Below are positions 1 to 7,956 of a stretch of 64,000 bases of DNA, piece by piece. The stretch is from the NCBI GenBank assembly GCA_964439935.1, contig CAYTPW010000005.1, forward strand, positions 1 through 64,000, given 5' to 3'. The translations under genes were made by a program, and so were the position numbers. Source of the DNA: JABMQW01 sp964439935 (GTDB lineage: Bacteria; Fidelibacterota; Marinisomatia; Marinisomatales; TCS56). Below the pieces are notes generated by a model, which saw only the letters and a list, made by a program, of their open reading frames with translations, searched no databases and had not been told where the DNA came from. Position 1 is the stretch's first letter, and each line of letters opens with the position of its first letter.

Positions 1-1
1 A

Positions 2-55
2 CGTGAAGGCGGACATACGGTTGGCGCCGGTGTCGTAACTGAAATTATCGAGTAA
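2..55 (+). CDS. tuf: Elongation factor Tu, C-terminal end (partial)
   Basis: The first 17 codons visible read REGGHTVGAGVVTEIIE and then TAA, which is the conserved end of the beta-barrel domain 3 of EF-Tu. EF-Tu delivers aminoacyl-tRNA to the ribosome as a GTP complex. The rest of the gene lies upstream of the window. Its position 10 bases before rpsJ is the usual str-S10 junction, so it is probably co-transcribed with the ribosomal genes that follow. Confidence 0.93.
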   Translation, partial: REGGHTVGAGVVTEIIE

Positions 56-65
56 AGGACAGGCT

Positions 66-374
66 GTGCCAAAACAATCAATCAGAATAAGTTTGAAGGC
101 ATACGATCATACTCTGCTGGATAAATCCACGGAAAAGATCGTAAAAACAGCGAAATCGACTGGAGCGGTTATCTCCGGACCGATTCCGTTACCGACCAAA
201 CGATCAGTTTACACTGTGCTCAGGTCACCATTCGTGGATAAGAAATCACGTGAACAATTCCAGACCAAGATCCACAAAAGGCTAATTGATATCCTAAATT
301 CGACGCCCAAAACGGTCGAAGCATTGATGAAATTAGATTTGCCTGCCGGTGTCGATATTGAGATAAAGGTGTAA
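66..374 (+). CDS. rpsJ: 30S ribosomal protein S10
   Basis: S10 is a head protein of the small subunit and, as NusE, also takes part in transcription antitermination. The 102-residue length is normal, and the protein shows the S10 signature around GPIPLPTKRSVYTVLRSP (about residues 38-55). The start is GTG, preceded by an AAGGA-type ribosome binding site just after the tuf stop. It is the first gene of the S10 block, and rplC starts one base after its stop, so translational coupling is likely. Confidence 0.97.
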   Translation: MPKQSIRISLKAYDHTLLDKSTEKIVKTAKSTGAVISGPIPLPTKRSVYTVLRSPFVDKKSREQFQTKIHKRLIDILNSTPKTVEALMKLDLPAGVDIEIKV

Positions 375-375
375 C

Positions 376-993
376 ATGCGCGGTTTAATCGGTAAAAAAA
401 TTGGAATGACACAGATTTTCGATGATTCAGGTGAGGTTACTCCCGTGACGGTTATCGAAGCGGGTCCATGTGTTGTTACCCAGGTAAAAACTGAAGATAA
501 CGATGGTTATAATGCCATACAGGTTGGCTTTGGTACTGGCAAACTGAAGCATACCACTAAACCCATGCTGGGGCATTTTGCTAAAGCAGGCGTAGAGCCG
601 AAAACCACCTTAGCAGAATTCGAGGGTGTTGAAGGTTTCGAATACAAGCAAGGCCAGCAATTCTCGGTCGCTATTTTTCACGAAGGTGAAAAAGTTGCGG
701 TGTCCGGAACATCGAAGGGCAAAGGCTTTGCTGGGGTGATAAAACGGCACGGATTTCAGCGCCAGCCGGAAACTCATGGACAGAGTGAATATCTGCGTCA
801 CGGTGGTTCAATTGGCCAATCTTCTGATCCTTCCCGGGTATGGAAAGGGATGAAAATGCCCGGTCACATGGGAGTCGATACTGTAACGGTCAACAACCTC
901 AAAGTGGTGCGTGTTGACGAGGATAACAATCAACTTTTTTTACGCGGCGCTGTTCCAGGTGCTAAGAATGGACTTTTAATAATTACGAAATAA
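376..993 (+). CDS. rplC: 50S ribosomal protein L3
   Basis: L3 binds 23S rRNA early in assembly and reaches toward the peptidyl transferase centre. The 205-residue protein starts MRGLIGKKIGMTQIFDD, the standard N-terminus, and carries the L3 signature region GTSKGKGFAGVIKRHGF (about residues 115-131). Its length matches the family. It lies between rpsJ and rplD with 1-2 base gaps, as expected in an S10 operon. Confidence 0.97.
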   Translation: MRGLIGKKIGMTQIFDDSGEVTPVTVIEAGPCVVTQVKTEDNDGYNAIQVGFGTGKLKHTTKPMLGHFAKAGVEPKTTLAEFEGVEGFEYKQGQQFSVAIFHEGEKVAVSGTSKGKGFAGVIKRHGFQRQPETHGQSEYLRHGGSIGQSSDPSRVWKGMKMPGHMGVDTVTVNNLKVVRVDEDNNQLFLRGAVPGAKNGLLIITK

Positions 994-995
994 CG

Positions 996-1622
996 ATGGA
1001 ATTACAAGTACTTAATCCAGACGGTTCCAACAGCTCGAAAATAAAAGTAGCTGATTCCGTATTTGGAATTACTCCCAATGAGTCGGTGGTCTATAAGGCG
1101 ATCCAATCTGAAATGACCAACAGTCGGCAGGGAACACATGCAACAAAGAACCGAGCTTTAAAGGCCGGTGGCGGTAGGAAACCATGGCGACAGAAAGGGC
1201 GTGGCGTAGCCCGTGCCGGTACTATCAGATCACCTTTGTGGCGCGGTGGTGCGACCATATTCGGACCGGAGCCGCACAGATACTCGTACAAATTGCCAAA
1301 AAAAGTACGGCAAATAGCACGGCGGTCACTGCTGTCTCACAAAGCCCAGAAAAAAGAATTACTAGTAGTAGAATCCCTGCAGGTCTCAGAACCAAAAACA
1401 AAAGAATTTATTAGAATTTTGAATGATTTGAATATCGCGGATAAAAAAATCACTATTCTAGCTTCTACTATGGAAGACAATCTGTACTTGGCTACCAGAA
1501 ATTTGTCAAATATTTTTCTATGCTTGGCGCAAACAGCCAGTACAATGGACTTAATTGACTGTGATATTATCCTGGCTGATAAAGCTGGTATTGCGGTTTT
1601 AAATGATCAATTGGCTGCTTGA
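996..1622 (+). CDS. rplD: 50S ribosomal protein L4
   Basis: L4 lines part of the nascent-peptide exit tunnel and in some bacteria autoregulates the S10 operon. The protein has 208 residues. The extended-loop signature GGGRKPWRQKGRGVARAG (about residues 58-75) is intact, followed by SPLWRGGATIFGP. The ATG lies two bases after the rplC stop. Any L4-binding leader would be upstream of this window, so autoregulation cannot be judged here. Confidence 0.97.
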   Translation: MELQVLNPDGSNSSKIKVADSVFGITPNESVVYKAIQSEMTNSRQGTHATKNRALKAGGGRKPWRQKGRGVARAGTIRSPLWRGGATIFGPEPHRYSYKLPKKVRQIARRSLLSHKAQKKELLVVESLQVSEPKTKEFIRILNDLNIADKKITILASTMEDNLYLATRNLSNIFLCLAQTASTMDLIDCDIILADKAGIAVLNDQLAA

Positions 1623-1626
1623 TATT

Positions 1627-1950
1627 ATGACTGAATACCAAAAAATAATTCTTCGACCGTTATTCACCGAGAAAATGAGTGTCCTAGAAGAAAGCCAGCG
1701 GAAATATGCTTTTCAGGTCTCCAGGAACGCCAACAAAATCAGCATTAAAAATGCAGTGGAAAAGAAATTTGAAGTGAAAGTGGTTAAAGTGGCAACTATG
1801 AACCAGTTAGGCAAGCAGAAACAAATGACAGTACGGAGTGGAGGACGTTCAATTCGTACGATGGGCAAGCGCAGTGACTGGAAAAAGGCAGTTGTAACCC
1901 TTGCAGATGGTTATACCATTGATCTTTTGAGAGGTGAGGCAGCGAGTTAA
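1627..1950 (+). CDS. rplW: 50S ribosomal protein L23
   Basis: L23 sits at the tunnel exit and docks trigger factor and SRP. I place the start at the ATG giving MTEYQKIILRPLFTEKM (107 residues). The open frame extends eight codons upstream into rplD, but L23 proteins normally begin close to the ILRPLFTEK motif, and this ATG follows the rplD stop by four bases. The C-terminal part has the usual basic loop (KQKQMTVRSGGRSIRTMGKR). Confidence 0.96.
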   Translation: MTEYQKIILRPLFTEKMSVLEESQRKYAFQVSRNANKISIKNAVEKKFEVKVVKVATMNQLGKQKQMTVRSGGRSIRTMGKRSDWKKAVVTLADGYTIDLLRGEAAS

Positions 1951-1952
1951 TC

Positions 1953-2777
1953 ATGGGTATACGAACTATAAAACCAACCACCCCGGGGGGTCGATTTGCC
2001 ACTCGAAATGATTTTGCAGATATCACGAAATCTGCTCCGGAAAAGCAGTTAACAGTTGCATTGCGTAAATCGGGTGGTCGTAATAATAAGGGCCGGATCA
2101 CAGTCCGCCATCGTGGTGGTGGTCATCGACGCCGGTATCGGATCATTGATTTTAAACGCAACAAATTCGGTATTGAGGGTCGTGTTACGGCAATCGAATA
2201 TGATCCCAACCGCTCGGCATTTATCGCATTAATTATCTATGCCGATGGTGAGAAGCGATATATAATCGCCCCTTTCGGATTAAAAGTGGGTGATCTAGTT
2301 ATTTCCGGTGAAGAGGTGCCCTTGAAGATCGGTAATGCACTCCAGTTGAAAAATATTCCAACAGGCATTGTAGTACATAATATTGAGCTGACACCAGGAA
2401 AAGGTGCTCAGCTGGCACGTTCTGCAGGTACCGGAGTACAGATTATGGCCCATGAAGGTGGATTTGTTTCCTTACGTCTGCCATCATCGGAAATTCGAAT
2501 GATACCGGAGAATTGTATGGCGACGGTCGGTGAAGTTGGAAACCGCTCTCACGAACAGATAGTTTCTGGGAAAGCTGGCCGCACCCGCTGGTTGGGACGG
2601 CGTCCCCGCGTGCGTGGAGTAGCAATGAATCCTGTTGACCATCCGATGGGTGGCGGCGAAGGTAAATCTTCCGGTGGTCGTCATCCAACAACTCCCTGGG
2701 GTAAGCCGACTAAGGGGTATAAAACCCGGAAAAAGAATAAAAAATCGAATGATTATATTGTGAAGAGGAGAAAGTAG
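1953..2777 (+). CDS. rplB: 50S ribosomal protein L2
   Basis: L2 is needed for subunit association and peptidyl transferase activity. The 274-residue protein has the full-length bacterial form. The RGVAMNPVDHPMGGGEG motif near residues 222-238 contains the conserved functional histidine, and a lysine-rich tail ends VKRRK. The gene starts two bases after rplW and ends one base before rpsS. Confidence 0.97.
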   Translation: MGIRTIKPTTPGGRFATRNDFADITKSAPEKQLTVALRKSGGRNNKGRITVRHRGGGHRRRYRIIDFKRNKFGIEGRVTAIEYDPNRSAFIALIIYADGEKRYIIAPFGLKVGDLVISGEEVPLKIGNALQLKNIPTGIVVHNIELTPGKGAQLARSAGTGVQIMAHEGGFVSLRLPSSEIRMIPENCMATVGEVGNRSHEQIVSGKAGRTRWLGRRPRVRGVAMNPVDHPMGGGEGKSSGGRHPTTPWGKPTKGYKTRKKNKKSNDYIVKRRK

Positions 2778-2778
2778 A

Positions 2779-3048
2779 ATGGCTCGTTCCTTAAAAAAGG
2801 GCCCGTACGTTGATCCTAAATTGATAAAGAAGGTGCAGGCAATGAATGAATCGGGTAAAAAAAGGGTCATCAAGACCTGGTCCCGTCGTTCGATGGTAAC
2901 ACCTGATTTTGTGGGTCACACAATGGCGATTCATAATGGAAATAAATTCATTCCGGTTTATATCTATGAAAATATGGTCGGGCATAAGTTAGGAGAATTC
3001 GCACCAACCAGAATATTCCGCATGCATTCCGGAGATAGGAAGAAATAA
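2779..3048 (+). CDS. rpsS: 30S ribosomal protein S19
   Basis: S19 is a head protein of the 30S subunit that forms a complex with S13 near the A site. The 89-residue protein begins MARSLKKGPYVD and ends GHKLGEFAPTRIFRMHSGDRKK, both hallmark S19 segments. A purine-rich stretch (GAAGAGGAGAAAG) at the end of rplB supplies the ribosome binding site. Confidence 0.97.
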   Translation: MARSLKKGPYVDPKLIKKVQAMNESGKKRVIKTWSRRSMVTPDFVGHTMAIHNGNKFIPVYIYENMVGHKLGEFAPTRIFRMHSGDRKK

Positions 3049-3050
3049 CC

Positions 3051-3392
3051 ATGGAAGCTCTGGCAAAATCCCGTTATATACGTCAGTCACCGCGCAAGAT
3101 GCGAATCGTAGCCGATGCTGTTCGTGGTCAAAAGGTTGGGAATGCTCTCAACTACCTTCATTTTTCACCATTGAAAGCAGCGGCAATTATTGAGAAAACA
3201 TTGCACTCGGCTGTTGCCAATTATATGCAAAAAAGTGAGGGCGGGAATGTGAATCCCGAAGGTTTGAAAATTACAGAAATTTTTGTTAATGGTGGCCCGG
3301 TAATGAAACGTTTCCGCGCTGCATCGATGGGGCGTGCCTCACGATTGCTAAAACCGAGTTGCCATCTAAATATTGTCGTTACCGACGAATAA
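3051..3392 (+). CDS. rplV: 50S ribosomal protein L22
   Basis: L22 contacts all 23S domains and its hairpin loop lines the exit tunnel. The protein has 113 residues, starts MEALAKSRYIRQSPRKMRIV and ends with the L22 signature region (MKRFRAASMGRASRLLKPSC) and then HLNIVVTDE. This is a normal bacterial length. It follows rpsS by two bases. Confidence 0.97.
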   Translation: MEALAKSRYIRQSPRKMRIVADAVRGQKVGNALNYLHFSPLKAAAIIEKTLHSAVANYMQKSEGGNVNPEGLKITEIFVNGGPVMKRFRAASMGRASRLLKPSCHLNIVVTDE

Positions 3393-3407
3393 TTGTAGGA
3401 GGTACGT

Positions 3408-4031
3408 TTGGGCCAGAAAACACATCCGGTCGGATTTAGATTGTCGCTCAATAAAGACTGGCGGTCGAATTGGTACTCCGGAAAAGACTTTGCTAACGAA
3501 TTGGCGGAAGATGTGAAAATTCGGAAATATATTGCACATCGCCTGCCCAATGCCGGTGTATCCAGAGTATTAATCAATCGTACTTCTAAAGTTGTAACTG
3601 TTACGATCTTCACTGCCAGGCCTGGTATTGTTATTGGCAAAGGCGGTGAAAATGTGACCCGTTTAAAGGAAGAAGTGAATCAGTTATCAAATAAGAATGT
3701 CCAGATCAATATTTCCGAGGTCAAGCGTCCCGAACTGGATGCTGCCTTGGTTGGTGCCAGCATCGCAAACCAGCTGGTCAGGAAGATATCCTACCGACGG
3801 GTGGTCAACAAAACGATCCAATCGACCATGCGAATGGGTGCTCAGGGCATTAGAATCAATGTGGCCGGCCGATTGGGTGGTGCTGAAATAGCTCGCAGTG
3901 AGAAATTTCACCAGGGCCGTGTTCCGCTGCATACATTGCGGGCCGATATTGATTATGCCTTGACCGAGGCGTTCACTACTTATGGTGTAATTGGAATCAA
4001 AGTGTGGATTTGTAACGGAGAAATACGTTAA
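3408..4031 (+). CDS. rpsC: 30S ribosomal protein S3 (TTG start)
   Basis: S3 forms the mRNA entry channel with S4 and S5. The start is TTG at 3408, giving MGQKTHPVGFRLSLNKDW, and is preceded by a strong AGGAGG site six bases away, which decides the start. The KH domain motif GIVIGKGGENV lies at about residues 73-83, and the C-terminal domain contains GRLGGAEIARSE. At 207 residues it is slightly shorter than the E. coli protein, mainly at the C-terminus. Confidence 0.97.
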   Translation: MGQKTHPVGFRLSLNKDWRSNWYSGKDFANELAEDVKIRKYIAHRLPNAGVSRVLINRTSKVVTVTIFTARPGIVIGKGGENVTRLKEEVNQLSNKNVQINISEVKRPELDAALVGASIANQLVRKISYRRVVNKTIQSTMRMGAQGIRINVAGRLGGAEIARSEKFHQGRVPLHTLRADIDYALTEAFTTYGVIGIKVWICNGEIR

Positions 4032-4040
4032 GCAAAGATT

Positions 4041-4454
4041 ATGTTAGAACCAAGAAAAATCAAATATCGCAGACATCATCGGGGTAATCGCCGCGGTATG
4101 GCAATGAGTGGTAACCATGTCGCCTTTGGCAGCTACGGATTGAAAGCTATGGAACCGGGTTGGATCACTGGACGGCAGATTGAAGCGGCGCGTATAACAA
4201 TTGCCCGTGTGGTCAGAAAAGTCGGTAAAATGTGGATTCGTATTTTCCCGGATAAGCCGATCACCAAAAAACCGGCCGAGACCCGCATGGGTAAAGGAAA
4301 AGGAACACCAGAATACTGGGTGGCTGTGGTCAAACCGGGCCGTATATTATTTGAGGTTGAAGGTGTTACACATGAGATGGCTCAACAAGCCTTTATATCA
4401 GCCAGCCATAAACTGCCGATCAAGACCAAATTAGTCAGTCGTCGAGAGGTATAG
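4041..4454 (+). CDS. rplP: 50S ribosomal protein L16
   Basis: L16 organises the A-site region of the large subunit. The protein has 137 residues, begins MLEPRKIKYRRHHRGNRRGM and carries the signature GKGKGTPEYWVAVVKPG (about residues 82-98). Length and motifs are standard. It follows rpsC by nine bases and precedes rpmC by five. Confidence 0.97.
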   Translation: MLEPRKIKYRRHHRGNRRGMAMSGNHVAFGSYGLKAMEPGWITGRQIEAARITIARVVRKVGKMWIRIFPDKPITKKPAETRMGKGKGTPEYWVAVVKPGRILFEVEGVTHEMAQQAFISASHKLPIKTKLVSRREV

Positions 4455-4459
4455 ACGAC

Positions 4460-4678
4460 ATGAAGAAAAATATTTTAAATGAGATGGATGTCTCCGAACT
4501 GGAAATTAAATTGGCTGATAATCTAGAAGCGCTGCAAAACCTGCGTTTTCAAAAGGCTCTTCAGCAGTTGGAGCACCCGCTGCAAATCCGTGAATTACGG
4601 CGTGAAATCGCTCAGATAAAAACAGTTCTTAGCGAGTATACGCATGGTATCCGTAAACGCAAGGAAGGACAGAAATAA
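4460..4678 (+). CDS. rpmC: 50S ribosomal protein L29
   Basis: L29 is a small helical protein at the exit tunnel next to L23. The 72-residue product shows the two-helix L29 pattern, with LEIKLADNLEALQNLRFQKA in the first helix and IRELRREIAQIKTVLSE in the second. The C-terminus is slightly extended and basic. The rpsQ start follows its stop by one base. Confidence 0.95.
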   Translation: MKKNILNEMDVSELEIKLADNLEALQNLRFQKALQQLEHPLQIRELRREIAQIKTVLSEYTHGIRKRKEGQK

Positions 4679-4679
4679 G

Positions 4680-4955
4680 ATGGCGGATTCACAGCGCAGG
4701 CAATCCCTAACCGGAGAGGTTGTCAGTACCAAAATGGATCAGACGGTGATCGTCAAAGTAACCAGACGTGTATTGCACCCGGTCTATAAAAAATATATCA
4801 AACAGTATAAAAAATATTTTGCACATGCCGCAAAAATCAGTCCCAACGAAGGCGATATAGTTAAAATATTATCCAGCCGTCCGATTAGTAAGAATAAAAA
4901 TTGGCGTGTGAGCGAAATAGTACGGGAATCGCAAAAATTGGAAGCGAAGCCGTGA
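4680..4955 (+). CDS. rpsQ: 30S ribosomal protein S17
   Basis: S17 is an OB-fold primary binding protein of 16S rRNA. I place the start at the ATG giving MADSQRRQSLTGEVVSTKMD (91 residues). The frame is open 12 codons further upstream, but that would overlap rpmC and adds no family sequence. Core motifs SLTGEVVSTKMDQTVIVKV and DIVKILSSRPISKNKNWRV are present. Its TGA overlaps the GTG of rplN. Confidence 0.95.
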   Translation: MADSQRRQSLTGEVVSTKMDQTVIVKVTRRVLHPVYKKYIKQYKKYFAHAAKISPNEGDIVKILSSRPISKNKNWRVSEIVRESQKLEAKP

Positions 4956-5320
4956 TTCAGCAAGAAACCAGACTAAAAGTTGCCGATAATACTGGTGCAA
5001 AAGAAGTTTTGTGTTTTAAGGTGCTGGGAGGTTCCGGTCGCCGCTATGCCTCTGTAGGTGATCTAGTTGTCGTTACCGTTAAAAATGCCCTGCCCGGTGG
5101 TATGATAAAAAAAGGCGAAATATCGCGCGCAGTAATTGTCCGCACACGCAAGGAAGTTCGTCGTTCCGATGGAACATATATTCGATTTGATGATAATGCG
5201 GCCGTATTGCTTAACAGCGCGGGCGAACCACTCGGGACACGCATTTTTGGACCGGTTGCCCGTGAACTACGCGATAGTGGTTACATGAAAATAATCTCAA
5301 TGGCGCCGGAGGTATTATAG
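4952..5320 (+). CDS. rplN: 50S ribosomal protein L14 (GTG start overlapping rpsQ)
   Basis: L14 lies at the subunit interface and forms intersubunit bridges. The start is GTG at 4952, within GTGA shared with the rpsQ stop, giving MIQQETRLKVADNTGAKEV and 122 residues, the standard L14 length. The longer open frame upstream lies inside rpsQ and is rejected. The end, FGPVARELRDSGYMKIISM..., is typical. Confidence 0.96.
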   Translation: MIQQETRLKVADNTGAKEVLCFKVLGGSGRRYASVGDLVVVTVKNALPGGMIKKGEISRAVIVRTRKEVRRSDGTYIRFDDNAAVLLNSAGEPLGTRIFGPVARELRDSGYMKIISMAPEVL

Positions 5321-5322
5321 TA

Positions 5323-5631
5323 ATGCACGTGAAAAAAGGAATGATGGTACGCGTCATCAGCGGAAACGATCGGGGCAAGCAGGGTAAAATTCTGCATGTA
5401 TTTCCCAAAACTGATCGGGTCATTGTTCAGGGTATCAACTTTGTTAAAAAAGCTACCCGTCCTACTCAATCCAATCCGGGTGGCGGATTTATTGAAAAAG
5501 AAGCATCACTATCGGCTTCCAACGTTATGGCCGTAATTGGTGGTCAGACCTCCCGAATTGGATATAAAAAATTGGACGATGGTACCAAAGTGAGAATTGC
5601 AAGTAAAACGGGTGAAGAGATTGAGTCATAG
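5323..5631 (+). CDS. rplX: 50S ribosomal protein L24
   Basis: L24 is an assembly initiator of the 50S subunit. The 102-residue protein begins with a KOW motif (KKGMMVRVISGNDRGKQGKI, about residues 4-23) and contains the VQGINFVKKATRPTQSNPGG stretch. Its length matches the family. It starts two bases after rplN and ends two bases before rplE. Confidence 0.96.
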   Translation: MHVKKGMMVRVISGNDRGKQGKILHVFPKTDRVIVQGINFVKKATRPTQSNPGGGFIEKEASLSASNVMAVIGGQTSRIGYKKLDDGTKVRIASKTGEEIES

Positions 5632-5633
5632 AA

Positions 5634-6425
5634 ATGGCTGACGAAAAGAAAAAAGTAGCAACCGAAAAGAAGAGTGCCGTGCCAAAGAGCAAGTCGGGTA
5701 CGAAGAAAACCGGTGGGGCTAAAGCCGTGGTAAAAAAACCGGCCGCAAAATCAGGGCCGGCTAAAAAAGCGCCAGCTAAAAAAGCTGCCCCCAAGAAGAC
5801 AACTACAACCCGGACGGCAAAACCAACCGCAAAAAAAACTGGCGACAGATATATTCCTAATTTAAAGAAATTTTATAGTGATTCAGTGGTACCGGCTTTG
5901 CTGAAGCGATTTGATTACAAGAACCGGATGGAAGTCCCGAAAGTAAGCACCATCTCGCTTAATATGGGAATTGGCGATGCAAAAAACAATCCAAAAGCAT
6001 TGGAAAGTGCACTAGTCGAATTGAGTGCCATTACCGGTCAGAAAGCGGTTGTTACCAACTCCAGAAAGGACATCTCGAATTTTAAAATCCGTAAAGGTTT
6101 TCCGGTCGGCTGTAAGGTAACTCTGCGGGCCAATCGGATGTATGAATTTTTTGAGCGGTTGATTTCAATCGCTTTGCCACGGACCCGTGACTTCAATGGA
6201 TTGTCATTCAAATCATTCGATAAACGGGGTAATTTTTCTTTTGGCGTAAAAGAACAAATTGTATTCACTGAAATAGACTACGATAAAATCGATAGTATTC
6301 GTGGAATGGACATTGCCATATCCACAACAGCAGAAACTGATGATGAGGCATATTGGCTGTTGAAAGAATTCGGCTTTCCATTACGTAATAAACCTGTTAA
6401 AACCGAAGCGCCAGAGGCTGTTTAA
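5634..6425 (+). CDS. rplE: 50S ribosomal protein L5 with a long basic N-terminal extension
   Basis: L5 binds 5S rRNA and contacts P-site tRNA. The L5 core begins near residue 75 (RYIPNLKKFYSDSVVPALLK) and carries VPKVSTISLNMGIGDAKNN and the usual end with GMDIAISTTAETDDEAYWLL. The whole protein has 263 residues against about 180 for typical L5. The extra first 70 or so residues are low-complexity Lys/Ala/Pro/Thr resembling a histone-H1 tail (for example KKAPAKKAAPKK). The ATG sits two bases after rplX and no in-frame start lies nearer the core, so the extension appears to be translated. Confidence 0.95.
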   Translation: MADEKKKVATEKKSAVPKSKSGTKKTGGAKAVVKKPAAKSGPAKKAPAKKAAPKKTTTTRTAKPTAKKTGDRYIPNLKKFYSDSVVPALLKRFDYKNRMEVPKVSTISLNMGIGDAKNNPKALESALVELSAITGQKAVVTNSRKDISNFKIRKGFPVGCKVTLRANRMYEFFERLISIALPRTRDFNGLSFKSFDKRGNFSFGVKEQIVFTEIDYDKIDSIRGMDIAISTTAETDDEAYWLLKEFGFPLRNKPVKTEAPEAV

Positions 6426-6610
6426 TGGCAAAAAAATCACTGATTGTTAAATCAAAAAGACGCCCAAAGTTTTCAACCAGGGGGTACAACCGCTGTTTCA
6501 ACTGCGGACGGCCTGATGGTTATATGAGAAGGTTTGGCTTGTGTCGAATCTGTTTCCGGGAAATGGCCCTAAAAGGCGAAATACCCGGTGTTACGAAAGC
6601 CAGTTGGTAA
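6425..6610 (+). CDS. rpsN: 30S ribosomal protein S14, zinc-binding type
   Basis: S14 is a 30S head protein. This is the short 61-residue zinc form, with a C-x2-C...C-x2-C ribbon (CFNCGRPDGYMRRFGLCRIC, residues 23-42). The ATG overlaps the rplE stop by one base (TAATG), indicating translational coupling. No zinc-free paralogue is visible in the window. Confidence 0.97.
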   Translation: MAKKSLIVKSKRRPKFSTRGYNRCFNCGRPDGYMRRFGLCRICFREMALKGEIPGVTKASW

Positions 6611-6622
6611 GGAGATTTCTGA

Positions 6623-7021
6623 ATGTCAATGACTGATCCCATTGCGGATTTATTAACACGGATTAGAAACGGATTAGCCGCCTCCAAGCGCTGGGTTGAC
6701 GTGCCTGCTTCGAATATGAAAAAGCGAATCGTTTTTATCCTGAAAGAAGAACACTATATCGAGGATTTCATCTTTGTGGCTGATGGCAACAATGAACTCA
6801 TCCGGGTATTTCTGAAATACGATTATCATCAGAAACCGGTTATTGTTGGTATCGAACGGATTAGTAAACCCGGTCGACGCGTATTCGTCGGTAATAATAA
6901 TCTTCCCCGGGTTCTTGATGGCTTGGGGATCTCGATTCTGTCAACGTCCAAAGGTGTAATTTCAAATAAGACCGCCAAGCGAATGAATATTGGCGGTGAA
7001 GTATTATGCAACGTCTGGTAA
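6623..7021 (+). CDS. rpsH: 30S ribosomal protein S8
   Basis: S8 is a primary 16S rRNA binder in the platform and, in E. coli, the translational repressor of the spc operon. The 132-residue protein begins MSMTDPIADLLTRIRNGL and ends with a conserved S8 C-terminal segment (GISILSTSKGVISNKTAKRM followed by NIGGEVLCNVW). A GGAG site lies about eight bases upstream of the ATG. No S8-binding decoy structure was identified by eye. Confidence 0.97.
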   Translation: MSMTDPIADLLTRIRNGLAASKRWVDVPASNMKKRIVFILKEEHYIEDFIFVADGNNELIRVFLKYDYHQKPVIVGIERISKPGRRVFVGNNNLPRVLDGLGISILSTSKGVISNKTAKRMNIGGEVLCNVW

Positions 7022-7025
7022 TTAT

Positions 7026-7568
7026 ATGTCGCGGATAGGTAAAAAAGAAATTAGTATTCCTGATGGCGTCAATGTAACACTGACCAATAACTCGGCCACC
7101 GTTAAAGGACCCAAAGGAACTCTGAAAGTTAATATTCACCCGGATATTATTGTTAAGCAAGCTGATAACCAGTTAAATGTTTCAAGCCCCACGGACAGTC
7201 GACGACATCGATCGTTGCATGGTACCAATCGAATGCTTCTGGCTAATGCCGTGACGGGTGTATCGGCTGGTTTCTTCAAGGAATTGAAAATTGTCGGTGT
7301 TGGCTATCAGGCTTCGCTCAAAGAAAATTTACTCGTCCTGCAATTAGGATTCTCCCACGATATTTATTTTGAGCCACCGGAGGGAATCTCAATTGAAGCT
7401 AAGCGGACCGATATTAAAATCTCCGGAATCGATAAGCAGCTGGTGGGAGAAGTTGCAGCGAAAATTCGATCTTTCCGCAAACCCGAACCCTACAAAGGTA
7501 AAGGTATCCGGTATGTCAATGAGTATGTTCGCCGCAAACAGGGCAAGACCGTCGGAGGAACAATGTAA
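7026..7568 (+). CDS. rplF: 50S ribosomal protein L6
   Basis: L6 sits near the GTPase centre of the large subunit. I place the start at the ATG giving MSRIGKKEISIPDGVNVTL (180 residues). The open frame runs 12 codons upstream into rpsH, but MSRIGK is the family N-terminus. The C-terminal signature PEPYKGKGIRYVNEYVRRKQ is present. The stop overlaps the rplR start as TAATG. Confidence 0.96.
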   Translation: MSRIGKKEISIPDGVNVTLTNNSATVKGPKGTLKVNIHPDIIVKQADNQLNVSSPTDSRRHRSLHGTNRMLLANAVTGVSAGFFKELKIVGVGYQASLKENLLVLQLGFSHDIYFEPPEGISIEAKRTDIKISGIDKQLVGEVAAKIRSFRKPEPYKGKGIRYVNEYVRRKQGKTVGGTM

Positions 7569-7939
7569 TGGGAGTTATTTCAAAGGATGAAATCCGTTTC
7601 CAACGTCGCCGGAACAGAAGTAAACGCCCTGCAAACAGTAATATAACCAGGTTGAGATTAGTCGTATTCCGAAGTGCCCGGCATATTTACGGCCAAATCG
7701 TCGATGATATCGAAAAACGAACTCTGGTGGCTTGTTCGACGGTGGAAAAATCAATGCGCGCTAAACTTGAAAAAGCACCCACTAAGGTGGAACAAAGCCA
7801 AATTATTGGCGCTGAAATGGCCAAGCGGGCCCTGGCGAAAAATATTAAGGAAATCGTATTCGACCGAAACGGGTTTATCTACCACGGACGTGTAAAAGCG
7901 TTTGCCGAGTCAGCCCGGTCCGGTGGTTTGAATTTCTAA
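7568..7939 (+). CDS. rplR: 50S ribosomal protein L18
   Basis: L18 binds 5S rRNA together with L5. The 123-residue protein shows RLRLVVFRSARHIYGQIVDD in its first half and VFDRNGFIYHGRVKAFAESA near the end, both characteristic. The ATG overlaps the rplF stop by one base, so translation is probably coupled. Confidence 0.96.
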   Translation: MGVISKDEIRFQRRRNRSKRPANSNITRLRLVVFRSARHIYGQIVDDIEKRTLVACSTVEKSMRAKLEKAPTKVEQSQIIGAEMAKRALAKNIKEIVFDRNGFIYHGRVKAFAESARSGGLNF

Positions 7940-7956
7940 TCACGAGGAGTGAAATC

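Noticed and set aside
4644..4679. Longer N-terminus for S17 (and similarly L23, L14, L6 and Map)
   Set aside because: The extensions lie within the preceding gene, and the family N-termini begin at the inner start codons.
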